Shown: in pieces, positions 45,351 through 54,785 of the stretch
How the letters are laid out: the number at the start of each line of letters is the position of its first letter
Position numbering within the stretch: the stretch's first letter is position 1
Origin: Tenacibaculum ovolyticum DSM 18103
GTDB lineage: Bacteria; Bacteroidota; Bacteroidia; Flavobacteriales; Flavobacteriaceae
DNA length: 64,000 bases
NCBI RefSeq assembly: GCF_000430545.1
Contig: NZ_AUMF01000009.1
Location: 1-64,000 of the forward strand
Reading direction: 5' to 3'
Made by a program: the position numbers and the translations under genes
Notes under the pieces: model-generated
Database searches by the model: none
The model's input: only the letters and a program-made list of their open reading frames with translations
What the model was told of the DNA's origin: nothing

Positions 45351-46781
45351 ATGTCTTCAAAAAATATAGCAACTAATTTTAATGAGTCTACAAAAGCATT
45401 TGTATCTCCTGAATATATTCGTAATCGTTTTTCTACGGTTATGTCTAATATGTACAAAAACGAAGTACCTCTTTATGGTGAATTGCTTGATTTGGTTCAT
45501 GATATTAACGACAATGTTCTTACAAATTCTAAAGAAATTAAAGAGCAATTAACAAATACAGGAGAAATTACTCGACTAAATATGGAGCGTCATGGCGCAA
45601 TTCGTTTAGGTAAACCACATGAACTATTTACAATAAGACGTCTATTTAAAGTTATGGGAATGTTTCCTGTTGGTTACTATGATTTAGCACCTGCTGGTGT
45701 TCCTGTACACTCTACTGCATTTAGAGCTATTGAAAACACAGCGCTTAATCAAGCTCCTTTTAGAGTTTTCACCTCTTTATTACGTTTAGACTTAATTGAT
45801 GATGATCAGCTTCGTGATAACGTTGATACTATTTTAGAAAATCGTACTATTTTTACAGAAAAAGCATTACAATTAATTGAAAAATCTGAAAAAGAAGGTG
45901 GATTAAATAAAGAAAATGCTGAGACTTTTGTTCAAGAGGCATTAGAAACTTTTCGATGGCATGATACTGCTACGGTAGATAATCAAGTATACGAAGCTTT
46001 ATTAACTCAACACAGATTAATTGCTGATGTAGTTGCTTTTAAAGGCCCTCACATAAACCACCTAACACCTAGATCTCTAGATATAGATAAAGTACAAACA
46101 AGTATGGAAGCTCGTAGTATTCCTCCAAAAGATAATATAGAAGGCCCACCTACAAGAAAATGTCCAATTTTATTACGCCAGACTAGTTTTAAAGCGTTAA
46201 CTGAAAAAGTAACTTTTAAAAATAGTCTTGAAAATGGAAAAACAGGAGAACACAAAGCCCGTTTTGGTGAAATTGAACAACGTGGAGTAGCAGTAACCCA
46301 AAAAGGACTAGATTTATATAATGAATTATTAAGTAAAACACGTAAAGCAATTGGTGGATCACCAACTGCTGAAAATGCCGCTGAATACAACGAATTATTA
46401 AAAGAAAATTTTAAAGCTTTTCCTGACAATTACAATGAATTACAATTAGAAAAACTTGCCTATTTTCATTATTTCACTAGCAATAAAATAAAAAGTATAG
46501 CTAAAGATAAAACGTATACTACAGCAGATGTAAATCAATTATTAAAAGACGGATATTTAACTATAGAACCTATGGTTTATGAAGATTTTTTACCCGTAAG
46601 TGCTGCAGGAATTTTTGCTTCAAATTTAGGTACAGATGATGCAAAACGTGAATACGATGGTTCTTCAAATCAATCTTTATTTGAAAAAGATTTAGGAGAG
46701 CCTGTTTATAAATTAATGAAATGGTATGATGACATGCAAGATGAAACCATTCAAAAATGTTTAGTACAAATAAATGCTTAA
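45351..46781 (+). CDS. hglS: 2-oxoadipate dioxygenase/decarboxylase (DUF1338, HglS-like)
   Basis: A 476-residue member of the DUF1338 family, whose characterised member HglS converts 2-oxoadipate to D-2-hydroxyglutarate with iron and oxygen in lysine breakdown. Likely metal ligands by analogy are H81 (MERHGAIRLG), H237 (HINHLTPR) and a glutamate of FGEIEQRG at 307-309; the first two keep the 156-residue spacing known for HglS. PVHSTAFRAI and the C-terminal DFLPVSAAGIFASNL are other family marks. The downstream D-2-hydroxyacid dehydrogenase would take the product. A terminator ends this transcript. Confidence 0.85.
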   Translation: MSSKNIATNFNESTKAFVSPEYIRNRFSTVMSNMYKNEVPLYGELLDLVHDINDNVLTNSKEIKEQLTNTGEITRLNMERHGAIRLGKPHELFTIRRLFKVMGMFPVGYYDLAPAGVPVHSTAFRAIENTALNQAPFRVFTSLLRLDLIDDDQLRDNVDTILENRTIFTEKALQLIEKSEKEGGLNKENAETFVQEALETFRWHDTATVDNQVYEALLTQHRLIADVVAFKGPHINHLTPRSLDIDKVQTSMEARSIPPKDNIEGPPTRKCPILLRQTSFKALTEKVTFKNSLENGKTGEHKARFGEIEQRGVAVTQKGLDLYNELLSKTRKAIGGSPTAENAAEYNELLKENFKAFPDNYNELQLEKLAYFHYFTSNKIKSIAKDKTYTTADVNQLLKDGYLTIEPMVYEDFLPVSAAGIFASNLGTDDAKREYDGSSNQSLFEKDLGEPVYKLMKWYDDMQDETIQKCLVQINA

Positions 46782-46792
46782 TATTAAATTAT

Positions 46793-46828
46793 ATAGCCGA
46801 ATATCTACATGTTCGGCTATTTTTTTTG
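46793..46828 (+). terminator. Terminator of the hglS-like gene
   Basis: ATAGCCGA pairs with TCGGCTAT around a 12-nt loop, followed by eight T. It isolates hglS from the lrp-like gene downstream. Confidence 0.85.
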
Positions 46829-46893
46829 CAAAAGAGATTATCTTTACGTTAAATTAGGCTCATTTCTGACAAAAACATAACAAAACTATTCTT

Positions 46894-47352
46894 TTGAAAA
46901 ATCAATTTGATTATATAGACCAGCAAATTTTATCAAAACTACGTTCTGATGCACGAAAGGCTTATTCGCAAATTGCTGAAGAACTAAAAGTATCTAATTC
47001 GCTTGTACATCAACGAATAAAGAAACTTACCGAAGCAGGGGTTATTCAAAATGCTGAGTTTATTTTAGATGAAAATAAACTAGGCTATAAAACAAAATCA
47101 TACACTGGTATTCGTTTACGTGAAGCACGATTTGCAAAAGATGTTATGAAAAAACTAGAAGAAATACCTGAAATTACTGAATGTAATTTTGTGTCTGGTA
47201 ACTATGCTATTTTCATATTAATTTATGCCAGAGATAATGAGCATTTACAAAAAATATTATACGATAACGTCCATTTAATAAACGGTGTAGCAGGTACCGA
47301 TACTTTTATTTGTTTTGACACCTGCTTTAAAAGGAATATCCCTATTGAATAA
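46894..47352 (+). CDS. Lrp/AsnC family transcriptional regulator
   Basis: A 152-residue regulator with an N-terminal winged helix-turn-helix (about 8-55: IDQQILSKLRSDARKAYSQIAEELKVSNSLVHQRIKKL) and a C-terminal RAM/AsnC ligand-binding domain (about 70-148). It starts at a TTG codon. The next gene begins 7 bp after its stop, so they share a message; the ligand is likely an amino acid. Its position between the 2-oxoadipate enzyme and the dehydrogenase suggests that it senses lysine or a breakdown product and controls these genes; this is inference. Confidence 0.92.
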   Translation: MKNQFDYIDQQILSKLRSDARKAYSQIAEELKVSNSLVHQRIKKLTEAGVIQNAEFILDENKLGYKTKSYTGIRLREARFAKDVMKKLEEIPEITECNFVSGNYAIFILIYARDNEHLQKILYDNVHLINGVAGTDTFICFDTCFKRNIPIE

Positions 47353-47359
47353 TAGAAAA

Positions 47360-50275
47360 ATGATACAACACACACAATTATCAGCATTAGAAAAAAAACT
47401 AAAAGGTGAATTGTTTTTTGATGATTTACATAAAACTTTATACGCTACTGATGCTTCGGTTTATCGTAAGATTCCATTAGCAGTTGCCTACCCTAAAAAT
47501 GCGAAAGACATTAAGCTATTAATTACTTTTGCAGCTAAAAACAACATTACTTTAATTCCAAGAACAGCTGGGACTTCATTAGCAGGACAATGTGTTGGTG
47601 ATGGAATTGTAGTAGACGTTTCTAAATACTTTACTGATATATTAGCTTTTGATGAGCAAAATAAAACCATTACTGTTGCCCCAGGTATTATTCGTGATGA
47701 CTTAAATAGGTTTTTAAAACCTTTCGGATTATTTTTTGGCCCTAATACCTCAACCTCTAACCGTTGTATGATTGGTGGAATGGTTGGTAATAATTCATCT
47801 GGAAGTACCTCAATTCGTTATGGTGTTACACGTGATAAAGTAATAACGATTGAAGGGCTATTATCTGACGGAAGTGATGTTACCTTTTCTGAAATCACTT
47901 CGCAAGAATTCAAACAAAAAAAGATAGAAAACTCTTTAGAAGGAAACATTTATAAAGCAATTTATAAAGAACTTTCTCAAGAAACTATACGACAAGAAAT
48001 AATAAACGAATTTCCAAAACCTGAAATTCATAGAAGAAATACAGGGTATGCTGTAGATGAGTTTTTAACATCTGATTTATTTGGTGGAAACGAAACTACA
48101 ATTAACCCTGCCAAATTCTTATCAGGTAGTGAAGGTACTTTAGTTTTTTCAACAGCAATTACAATACAGTTAGACGATCTACCTCCTACGCACAGTATTA
48201 TGGTTTGTCCGCATTTTACAAGTGTTAACGAAAGTTTAAAAGCAACGGTTACTGCTATGAATCACAAACTATATGCTTGTGAATTAATGGATAAAGTAAT
48301 ATTAGATTGTACCAAAAATAATCGTGAACAAGCTAAAAACAGATTCTTTTTACAAGGTGATCCAGAAGCTGTATTAATGTTAGAAGTTTCTGCTAATACT
48401 ATTGAAGAGGCAGAAATACAAGCTGATAAATTAATAGAAGACTTAAAAATTAATAATTTCGGATATCACTACCCAAAAGTTTACGGAGAAGATATTGCTA
48501 AAGTACATTATTTACGAAAAGCTGGTTTAGGTTTATTAGGTAATATTGTAGGCGATATGAAAGCCGTTGCATGTATTGAAGATACCGCTGTTGCGCTAGA
48601 AGATTTACCAGAATATATTGAGGAGTTTACTCAAATTATGGATAAATACCAACAAGATGCTGTGTATTATGCGCATGCTGGTGCTGGTGAATTACACTTA
48701 CGTCCTATTTTAAATTTAAAGAAACAAGAAGATGTTGTGTTGTTTAGGAAAATAACAACAGAAACAGCTGAATTAGTTAAAAAATATAAAGGTTCGTTTA
48801 GTGGTGAGCACGGAGACGGAATTGTACGTGCAGAATTTATTCCATTAATGATAGGTGATAAAAACTATCAATTATTACGTAGGATAAAAAAAGCTTTCGA
48901 TCCTAACAATATATTCAATAAAGGAAAAATTACAGATGCTTTTCCGATGGATAAAAGTTTACGTTATGAAGTAGACAGAAACGAACCTATTATAAAAACC
49001 ATTCAAGATTTCTCTAATAGTGAAGGTATTTTAAAACTTGCTGAAAAATGTAACGGTTCTGGTGATTGTAGAAAATCTCCTGAGGCAGGCGGAACTTTAT
49101 GTCCGAGTTATAGAGCAACACGAAACGAGAAAGAAACAACGCGTGCAAGAGCAAACATGCTACGTGAAGTATTAACAAATAATACTGCTGAAAATAAATT
49201 TGATTCTAAAGAATTAAAACAAGTTTTAGACTTATGTTTAAGTTGTAAAGCTTGCGCTACTGAATGCCCAAGTAATGTAGATATTGCTGCGATGAAAGCA
49301 GAATTTTTATATCAGTATCAAGAAACTAATGGTTATTCTTTTAGAAGTAAGTTATTTGCTAACAACGCAAAATATAACAAACTAGGAAGCAAAGTTCCTA
49401 CAATTACAAACTTCTTCACGAACACACTTATAGCTAAAAAAGTAATGGGTGTTGCTACAGAACGTACGGTTCCTAAATTAGCTAAACAAACTTTAGCTGC
49501 TTGGTTAAAAAACAAAAACATTACTTCGAATACTAACGATAGTTCTTCTAAAAAAATAGTTTATTTATTTAATGATGAATTTACCAATTTTTATGATGCT
49601 GAAATAGGAAAAGACGCTGTAATTGTTTTAGAAAAACTAGGTTACGAAGTAAAATATATCGATCATGAAGAAAGTGGACGTAGTTATATTTCAAAAGGTT
49701 TTTTAAAAGAAGCAAAAGAAATTGCAAACAAGAACGTTACTATTTTTAAAGATTTAATTACTGATAGTTCTCCCCTTATAGGTATAGAACCTTCAGCAAT
49801 TTTAACTTTTAGAGATGAATATATTCGTTTGGCCGATGATAAAGTTACAGCAAAAAAGATAGCTAAAAATGCAGTTACTTTTGAAGAATTTTTAGCTACT
49901 GAACATAAAAAAGAAAATATAAACACCGCATTATTTACAACTAATTCTAAAACACTTAAAATTCACGGACATTGTCATCAAAAAGCATTATCAAGCACAC
50001 ATGCTTCATTTGCTATTTTAAATATTCCAACTAATTACAAGGTTACTATTCTAAATACAGGGTGCTGTGGAATGGCAGGCTCTTTTGGTTATGAAAAAGA
50101 GCATTATAAAGTAAGTATGCAAGTTGGAGAAGACACCTTATTTCCTAAAATTAGAAATTGTACTAATGATACCGAAATTGTAGCAGCAGGTACAAGTTGT
50201 CGTCATCAAATTTACGATGGTACAAAACGTATTGCTAAACACCCTATTAGTATTTTAAAAGAAGCTATAACATAA
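47360..50275 (+). CDS. FAD and Fe-S D-2-hydroxyglutarate dehydrogenase (YdiJ/D-lactate dehydrogenase-like)
   Basis: A 971-residue fusion of a FAD-linked oxidase and a glycolate-oxidase iron-sulfur half. Residues about 30-225 are the FAD-binding PCMH domain (RTAGTSLAGQCVGDGIVVD, MIGGMVGNNSSGSTSIRYG), followed by the FAD-oxidase C-terminal domain (AGAGELHLRPIL, GEHGDGIVRAEF). Near the middle are two 4Fe-4S sites (CNGSGDCRK, LCLSCKACATECPSNVDI), and the end has the CCG-type domain (HGHCHQKAL, LNTGCCGMAGSFGY). E. coli YdiJ of the same build oxidises D-2-hydroxyglutarate. Start: an in-frame start 45 bp earlier overlaps lrp, but MIQHTQL at 47360 is more natural. The context with hglS supports D-2-hydroxyglutarate rather than lactate. 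Confidence 0.88.
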   Translation: MIQHTQLSALEKKLKGELFFDDLHKTLYATDASVYRKIPLAVAYPKNAKDIKLLITFAAKNNITLIPRTAGTSLAGQCVGDGIVVDVSKYFTDILAFDEQNKTITVAPGIIRDDLNRFLKPFGLFFGPNTSTSNRCMIGGMVGNNSSGSTSIRYGVTRDKVITIEGLLSDGSDVTFSEITSQEFKQKKIENSLEGNIYKAIYKELSQETIRQEIINEFPKPEIHRRNTGYAVDEFLTSDLFGGNETTINPAKFLSGSEGTLVFSTAITIQLDDLPPTHSIMVCPHFTSVNESLKATVTAMNHKLYACELMDKVILDCTKNNREQAKNRFFLQGDPEAVLMLEVSANTIEEAEIQADKLIEDLKINNFGYHYPKVYGEDIAKVHYLRKAGLGLLGNIVGDMKAVACIEDTAVALEDLPEYIEEFTQIMDKYQQDAVYYAHAGAGELHLRPILNLKKQEDVVLFRKITTETAELVKKYKGSFSGEHGDGIVRAEFIPLMIGDKNYQLLRRIKKAFDPNNIFNKGKITDAFPMDKSLRYEVDRNEPIIKTIQDFSNSEGILKLAEKCNGSGDCRKSPEAGGTLCPSYRATRNEKETTRARANMLREVLTNNTAENKFDSKELKQVLDLCLSCKACATECPSNVDIAAMKAEFLYQYQETNGYSFRSKLFANNAKYNKLGSKVPTITNFFTNTLIAKKVMGVATERTVPKLAKQTLAAWLKNKNITSNTNDSSSKKIVYLFNDEFTNFYDAEIGKDAVIVLEKLGYEVKYIDHEESGRSYISKGFLKEAKEIANKNVTIFKDLITDSSPLIGIEPSAILTFRDEYIRLADDKVTAKKIAKNAVTFEEFLATEHKKENINTALFTTNSKTLKIHGHCHQKALSSTHASFAILNIPTNYKVTILNTGCCGMAGSFGYEKEHYKVSMQVGEDTLFPKIRNCTNDTEIVAAGTSCRHQIYDGTKRIAKHPISILKEAIT

Positions 50276-50336
50276 AGTATTGATTATTAGCTTATTATTT
50301 CATATATTTAAGAAGTAACTTAAAATAATAATAATT

Positions 50337-50786
50337 ATGAATAGTAATAAAATAATAATTAGCAATGCTTTATTAATTTTTGGAGGAATCGTAAGTTTTT
50401 TTTTATTAATGAAAATTTTTGGCCTCGATAATATTTCTGAGCTAAGATTTTTAAATTTTGCCTTTATTCTTTGGGGAATAAATAACGCCATACGAACAAA
50501 TATGAATAAAAATGAAGCATCCTTGTACATTCATAACTTTTCTGTAGGAATAGGAACTTCTGTAATTGCAGTCGGATTATCGGTTATTGGCCTGATTATC
50601 TATGTGAATTTTATAGACCCTAACTTTATGTCTATATTAGAAAACTCTGCCTTTTGGGGGCAAAATTTGAGTTTAAGTTTAGTTGTTTTTGCATTAGCTA
50701 TTGAAGGAATAGCTTCTTCAGTAATTTGTTCATTTATATTAATGCAGTATTATAAAAACTATAAAAAGGCAATTACAATCGCATAA
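50337..50786 (+). CDS. Membrane protein of unknown function
   Basis: A 149-residue protein with four membrane segments (about 7-27, 38-52, 67-90 and 112-140). No recognised motif. It follows the dehydrogenase gene by 61 bp on the same strand and ends at a terminator. Confidence 0.65.
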   Translation: MNSNKIIISNALLIFGGIVSFFLLMKIFGLDNISELRFLNFAFILWGINNAIRTNMNKNEASLYIHNFSVGIGTSVIAVGLSVIGLIIYVNFIDPNFMSILENSAFWGQNLSLSLVVFALAIEGIASSVICSFILMQYYKNYKKAITIA

Positions 50787-50819
50787 TTTAAACTAAAAAA
50801 GGTATTATAATTACTCCAT

Positions 50820-50857
50820 AAAAAAGCCTCAGATTAATAATCTGAGGCTTTTTTTTA
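50820..50857. terminator. Bidirectional terminator before the OmpA-like gene
   Basis: AGCCTCAGATT pairs with AATCTGAGGCT around AATA-type loop, A-runs before and T-runs after, between convergent genes. Confidence 0.85.
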
Positions 50858-50876
50858 TTATTCTTTGTTTTATATA

Positions 50877-51740
50877 CTATGGCTGAATCACTTGCTCTTC
50901 AGCTAATAATCCAAAAAACTTATCTAAATTAGGTAGAATAACGATTTTTGTTCTTCTATTTCTAGCTCTATTAGCCCAAGTTTTATTGTCAACTAATGGT
51001 AAAGAAGATCCTCTACCTGATGCTATTAATCTACTTGCATCAATACCATATCTTTTTTCTAAAATTCTAACTATAGATGTAGCTCTTTTTACACTTAAAT
51101 CCCAGTTATCTTGTATTACTTCATTGTGAATTTTTCTAGAATCAGTATGTCCTTCAATCATTACATCCATACTTGGTTCAGATTTAATGATATCTGCTAA
51201 CTTTTTAAGTGTTTTGTATGCCTTACTGTTTACATTATAACTAGCTGTTTTAAATAGCATTTTATCTGAAATAGATATCATTACAACAGTCTTGTCAATA
51301 TTTACATTAATATCATCTGAGTTTTCTAAATCAGCAACGTTTATTGACTTTTTTAACTTATAAGAAACTGCAATATTCATAGAGTCTTTTAAAGTCTTAG
51401 CTTTTGCTAATTCAGCTGGATCTACGTTTGCTAAAGTTTTACGCATTTTTACTTTCATAGAGTTAGATATCACTGCCCCTTCGACCATATCTAATTTTAC
51501 ATCATTCTCTTTTTGTAAACCTGAATTGATTCCTTTTAAAGAATTTATTTTTTGATTATAATTATCAACTCTTTTTTCGATTTTCGAAAACTTAGCTTCC
51601 AATTGTTCTTTTTCTAAAGCTGTTCTTTGAAGCGCTCCTTTTGTAGATTTATACTGTTGTTCTAATTGAACATACTTTTTTTTAGAGACACAAGAAGTTG
51701 CTAATACTACAACTAATAATAGAAGGAAATTTTTTTTCAT
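50877..51740 (-). CDS. OmpA-family lipoprotein
   Basis: A 287-residue predicted lipoprotein (LLVVVLATSCVSKK) with a coiled coil (about 25-85) and a C-terminal OmpA-like peptidoglycan-binding domain (about 150-275) recognised by VMIEGHTDSRKIH, NWDLSVKRATSIVRIL, IASGRGSSLPLVDN and NRARNRRTKIVI, including the conserved Asp and Arg that bind meso-diaminopimelate. It tethers the outer membrane to the wall. Minus strand; upstream of ctlX with a 66-bp gap. Confidence 0.92.
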   Translation of the reverse strand: MKKNFLLLLVVVLATSCVSKKKYVQLEQQYKSTKGALQRTALEKEQLEAKFSKIEKRVDNYNQKINSLKGINSGLQKENDVKLDMVEGAVISNSMKVKMRKTLANVDPAELAKAKTLKDSMNIAVSYKLKKSINVADLENSDDINVNIDKTVVMISISDKMLFKTASYNVNSKAYKTLKKLADIIKSEPSMDVMIEGHTDSRKIHNEVIQDNWDLSVKRATSIVRILEKRYGIDASRLIASGRGSSLPLVDNKTWANRARNRRTKIVILPNLDKFFGLLAEEQVIQP

Positions 51741-51806
51741 TACTGTTAATTTAATTTATTTGTAATTGTTAAACATATTTTTATTTATTTTAGTATAAAA
51801 AGCTTC

Positions 51807-52742
51807 TTATTTTTTATTTAAAAATATCTCAGCCATCATACAACGTGCACTTCCACCACCACAAGTTTCAATGGTATCTAGTGATGAATGAATAATTTGA
51901 TTGTGTTTTTTTATTTTTTGCAATTGATCTTTTGTTAATGAATTATATGCTGATGAGCTCATTATTAAAAAACGCTGCTCCTCTTCTCCCTTTACTTGTA
52001 GCATATTTCCAGCAAACTGTACTACCTGCTTTTCAGTAATAGCAATAACTTCTTTTTTATCACTTTTTAATTGTTTTATTAATTCTTTCTTCTCTTTTTT
52101 ATCATCTATTGCCTCTAAACAAACGATTGCAAAAGTTTCGGCAATACACATCATTACATTTGTATGATAAATTGCTTCTCTTTTTTCATTTACAGTCTGA
52201 TTCGCAATAAAAATTATTGGAGTATACTCAAAGTCTTCACAAAACTCAATAAATAACTCTTCCGCTGCTCTAGGAGATAAAGCGCAATATGCTTTTCTAT
52301 TTGCACGATCTAAAATCATACTTCCAGTGCCTTCTAAGAAAAAACCTTCCTCCTCTGCTTCAGAGTAATCTATTACATTTTTTATTTCAAAGCCGTTTCC
52401 TTCTAAAGTTTCTAATACATCTTCACGTTTTTCTAAACGTCTATTTTCAGCAAACATCGGATAAATAGCTACATCGCCATTTTCATGAAAAGAAATCCAA
52501 TTATTAGGAAACAATGCATCTGGTGTATCTGGTTCTTTGGTATCATTAACAACAACAACACAAACACCTACCTCTCTTAATTTAATTACAAAAGCATCAA
52601 ATTCTTGCTGTGCTTTTGCATTAATTGTAGTAGGTAATGTGTTTAACAATTCTTGCTGATAATAATTATTAACGGCTGTTTGTTCGTTCATTCTAAAACT
52701 AGCTGGACGAACCATTAAAATGGTATTTGTAGTTTGTTGCAT
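51807..52742 (-). CDS. ctlX: Citrulline utilization hydrolase CtlX (arginine deiminase-like fold)
   Basis: A 311-residue pentein-fold amidinohydrolase. Landmarks are MVRPASFRMNEQTAVNNYYQ, DALFPNNWISFH, EGTGSMILDRANRKAYCALSPRA, YHTNVMMCI with the catalytic histidine, and near the end ETCGGGSARCMMAEIF with the nucleophilic cysteine. CtlX-type proteins use citrulline; the identification rests on these motifs and length. 15 bp from the flavin monooxygenase gene upstream, so the two form an operon. Confidence 0.9.
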   Translation of the reverse strand: MQQTTNTILMVRPASFRMNEQTAVNNYYQQELLNTLPTTINAKAQQEFDAFVIKLREVGVCVVVVNDTKEPDTPDALFPNNWISFHENGDVAIYPMFAENRRLEKREDVLETLEGNGFEIKNVIDYSEAEEEGFFLEGTGSMILDRANRKAYCALSPRAAEELFIEFCEDFEYTPIIFIANQTVNEKREAIYHTNVMMCIAETFAIVCLEAIDDKKEKKELIKQLKSDKKEVIAITEKQVVQFAGNMLQVKGEEEQRFLIMSSSAYNSLTKDQLQKIKKHNQIIHSSLDTIETCGGGSARCMMAEIFLNKK

Positions 52743-52757
52743 CTTATTAGAAATATT

Positions 52758-53801
52758 TTATTTTTTCTTACTTATTATATCTGCTAAATAACTAGCATCT
52801 TTAGACACTCCTCCTAAGGTTGCAGATCCTCTGGTAAACATCCATGGTAAACCAATAAAATACAAACCTTCAATATTACTTACTCCTCTGTAATTTTTAG
52901 GATAACTATTTCCATCTAACTCTAAACCTTCAATCCATTTAAAATCTGGACGGTACCCTGTTGACCAAATAATATTTTTTATAGTAGCTATTTTACTTTT
53001 CTCAAAAGTAATATCATTATTTAATGCATCTTTTGTTCTACCTACACAAATCACATTTTCTCTAGAAAGAATTTCTTTAACATCTGTTCCAATAACAGGC
53101 TGTGAAAAAGAACTGATTTTTTTCCCGATCCAACTATACTTACTATAACTTAAAAAACCGATTATTGTAAACCACCACCATAATGTTTTACCTAAAAACT
53201 GCTGTGGTAGTGATTTTACGGTAGTATCTCCAGAAAAATAAACAGTTCTAGAACTGTCTTTAGATATCTCATTTAAAATTTGATAACCAGAATCACCACC
53301 ACCAACAACTAACGTATCTCCTTCTTTTAACTGCGATACTCTTTTATAGTAATTGCTATGCATTTGAAGTATATCTGCTGATATTTTAGTATGACAAGGA
53401 GGCGTATATGGAATATGAAAAGGTCCTGTAGCAATAATTACATTTTTCGCTTCAATTTTACCATCTTTATAGATTACCTGAAAACCTTTTTCTGTTTTAC
53501 GAACAGATGTTACTAAGGTTTCAAATTGTACAGGAATATTAAATTTCTCAACATATGTTTTAAAATAATTACTAACATCAAATTTAGTAGGATAATGTCC
53601 TTTTGGAGCATCAAATTTTAAACCTGGTAAATGATTATACTCTGTTGGAGTGAATAATTTTAAAGAATCCCATCGATTTAACCAAGAAGCTCCAATTTCC
53701 TTTTCTCCATCAAGAATTAAAAATTCCTTATCCATTTTTTTTAAATGATAAGCCATAGATAATCCCGACTGTGCCCCTCCAATTATTATATAATCTAACA
53801 T
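52758..53801 (-). CDS. Flavin-containing monooxygenase / NAD(P)-FAD oxidoreductase
   Basis: A 347-residue protein with two dinucleotide motifs: IIIGGAQSGLSMAYHL at the N-terminus (FAD) and LVVGGGDSGYQI near 170 (NADP). GASWLNRWDSLKLFTPTEYNHLPG resembles the Baeyer-Villiger/flavin monooxygenase segment, and NIIWSTGYRPDF is the conserved ATG-type motif. Substrate unknown; similar proteins act on small hydrophobic compounds. First gene of a two-gene operon with ctlX, with a promoter at 53826-53833. Confidence 0.88.
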   Translation of the reverse strand: MLDYIIIGGAQSGLSMAYHLKKMDKEFLILDGEKEIGASWLNRWDSLKLFTPTEYNHLPGLKFDAPKGHYPTKFDVSNYFKTYVEKFNIPVQFETLVTSVRKTEKGFQVIYKDGKIEAKNVIIATGPFHIPYTPPCHTKISADILQMHSNYYKRVSQLKEGDTLVVGGGDSGYQILNEISKDSSRTVYFSGDTTVKSLPQQFLGKTLWWWFTIIGFLSYSKYSWIGKKISSFSQPVIGTDVKEILSRENVICVGRTKDALNNDITFEKSKIATIKNIIWSTGYRPDFKWIEGLELDGNSYPKNYRGVSNIEGLYFIGLPWMFTRGSATLGGVSKDASYLADIISKKK

Positions 53802-53825
53802 TCAGTCTCTTTATTATTACTTTTT

Positions 53826-53833
53826 CAAAGGTA
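53826..53833 (-). promoter_or_regulatory. Promoter of the monooxygenase-ctlX operon, -7 element
   Basis: TACCTTTG on the minus strand (TAnnTTTG), 25 bp before the monooxygenase start. Confidence 0.5.
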
Positions 53834-54006
53834 AAACTATAAAATCTTACTTATTAAGTATAATTGTAATATTTTATTATAAAAGCCTCATTTCTTACAA
53901 TACTTTATAAATTAGATACCTATTTATTACTAAATAGTATTTTACTTTTAATAATTTTATTGCTTGAAAAAAAAGGTTAATCTTTTTAATATAAAATCAT
54001 ATAGAA

Positions 54007-54723
54007 ATGGAAAAATTATCTGGTAAAAAAGCTATAATTACAGGAGGTAGTAGAGGTTTAGGTAAAGCTACTGCAATTGCTTTTGCTAAACAAGGTATAG
54101 ATGTTGCTATTACTGGGCGAAACGAAGAACGCTTACTTAGTACTGTTACAGAATTAAAAACATACGGTGTACAAGCTACTTATGCTACTTTTGATGTTAG
54201 TAATTATAATGAAGTAAAAAAAGGAATACATGATATCATAACTACACTTGGTACTGTTGATATCTTAGTCAATAACGCTGGTATTGCTGCTTTTGGTACT
54301 TTTAACGACATGAAAGTAGAAGATTGGACACAGATTATACAAACCAACTTAATGGGAATGTATTACGTTACCAAGGAGGTTTTACCTTATTTAATTGAAA
54401 AAAATGAAGGTGATATTATTAATATTTCTTCTACTGCTGGTTTAAGTGGTAATCCTACTACCTCAGCTTATTCTGCTTCAAAATTTGCTGTAATGGGTAT
54501 GTCTGAATCATTAATGAAAGAGGTTCGTAAAAACAATATTAGAGTTTGTACGCTTACGCCAAGTACTATTGCTTCAGATATGTCTTTAGAATTAGGAATT
54601 ACAGATGGTAATCCTGAAAAAGTATTACAGCCTGATGATTTTGCTGAATTAATTGTAGCAGGTTTAAATTTACCTAGAAGAGCTATGCTTAAAGGTGCCT
54701 CTTTATGGTCTACCAATCCATAA
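54007..54723 (+). CDS. Short-chain dehydrogenase (3-oxoacyl-ACP reductase-like)
   Basis: A 238-residue SDR with TGGSRGLGKATAIAF (cofactor loop), NNAGIAAFG, NISSTAGLSG (catalytic serine) and YSASKFAVMGMSE (Tyr-x3-Lys). Resembles FabG-type reductases, but lacks fab neighbours, so the substrate is open. It is the last plus-strand gene before the retron, and a bidirectional terminator separates the two. Confidence 0.9.
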   Translation: MEKLSGKKAIITGGSRGLGKATAIAFAKQGIDVAITGRNEERLLSTVTELKTYGVQATYATFDVSNYNEVKKGIHDIITTLGTVDILVNNAGIAAFGTFNDMKVEDWTQIIQTNLMGMYYVTKEVLPYLIEKNEGDIINISSTAGLSGNPTTSAYSASKFAVMGMSESLMKEVRKNNIRVCTLTPSTIASDMSLELGITDGNPEKVLQPDDFAELIVAGLNLPRRAMLKGASLWSTNP

Positions 54724-54728
54724 ACATT

Positions 54729-54780
54729 AAAACGATGCGTTTCCCTTTTTTTATTACTAAAAAGGAAACGCATCGTTTTT
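54729..54780. terminator. Bidirectional terminator between the SDR and the retron reverse transcriptase
   Basis: A long stem (AAAACGATGCGTTTCC and its complement) with an AT-rich loop, between convergent genes, 5 bp after the reverse transcriptase stop. It ends the retron transcript. Confidence 0.85.
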
Positions 54781-54785
54781 AATTC

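Noticed and set aside
46049..46429. 126-codon minus-strand frame inside hglS
   Set aside because: Shadow of a conserved gene; serine/leucine-rich content is typical of antisense frames.
50300..50530. Minus-strand frame opposite the 149-residue membrane protein
   Set aside because: Antisense to the better-supported plus-strand gene, with skewed composition.
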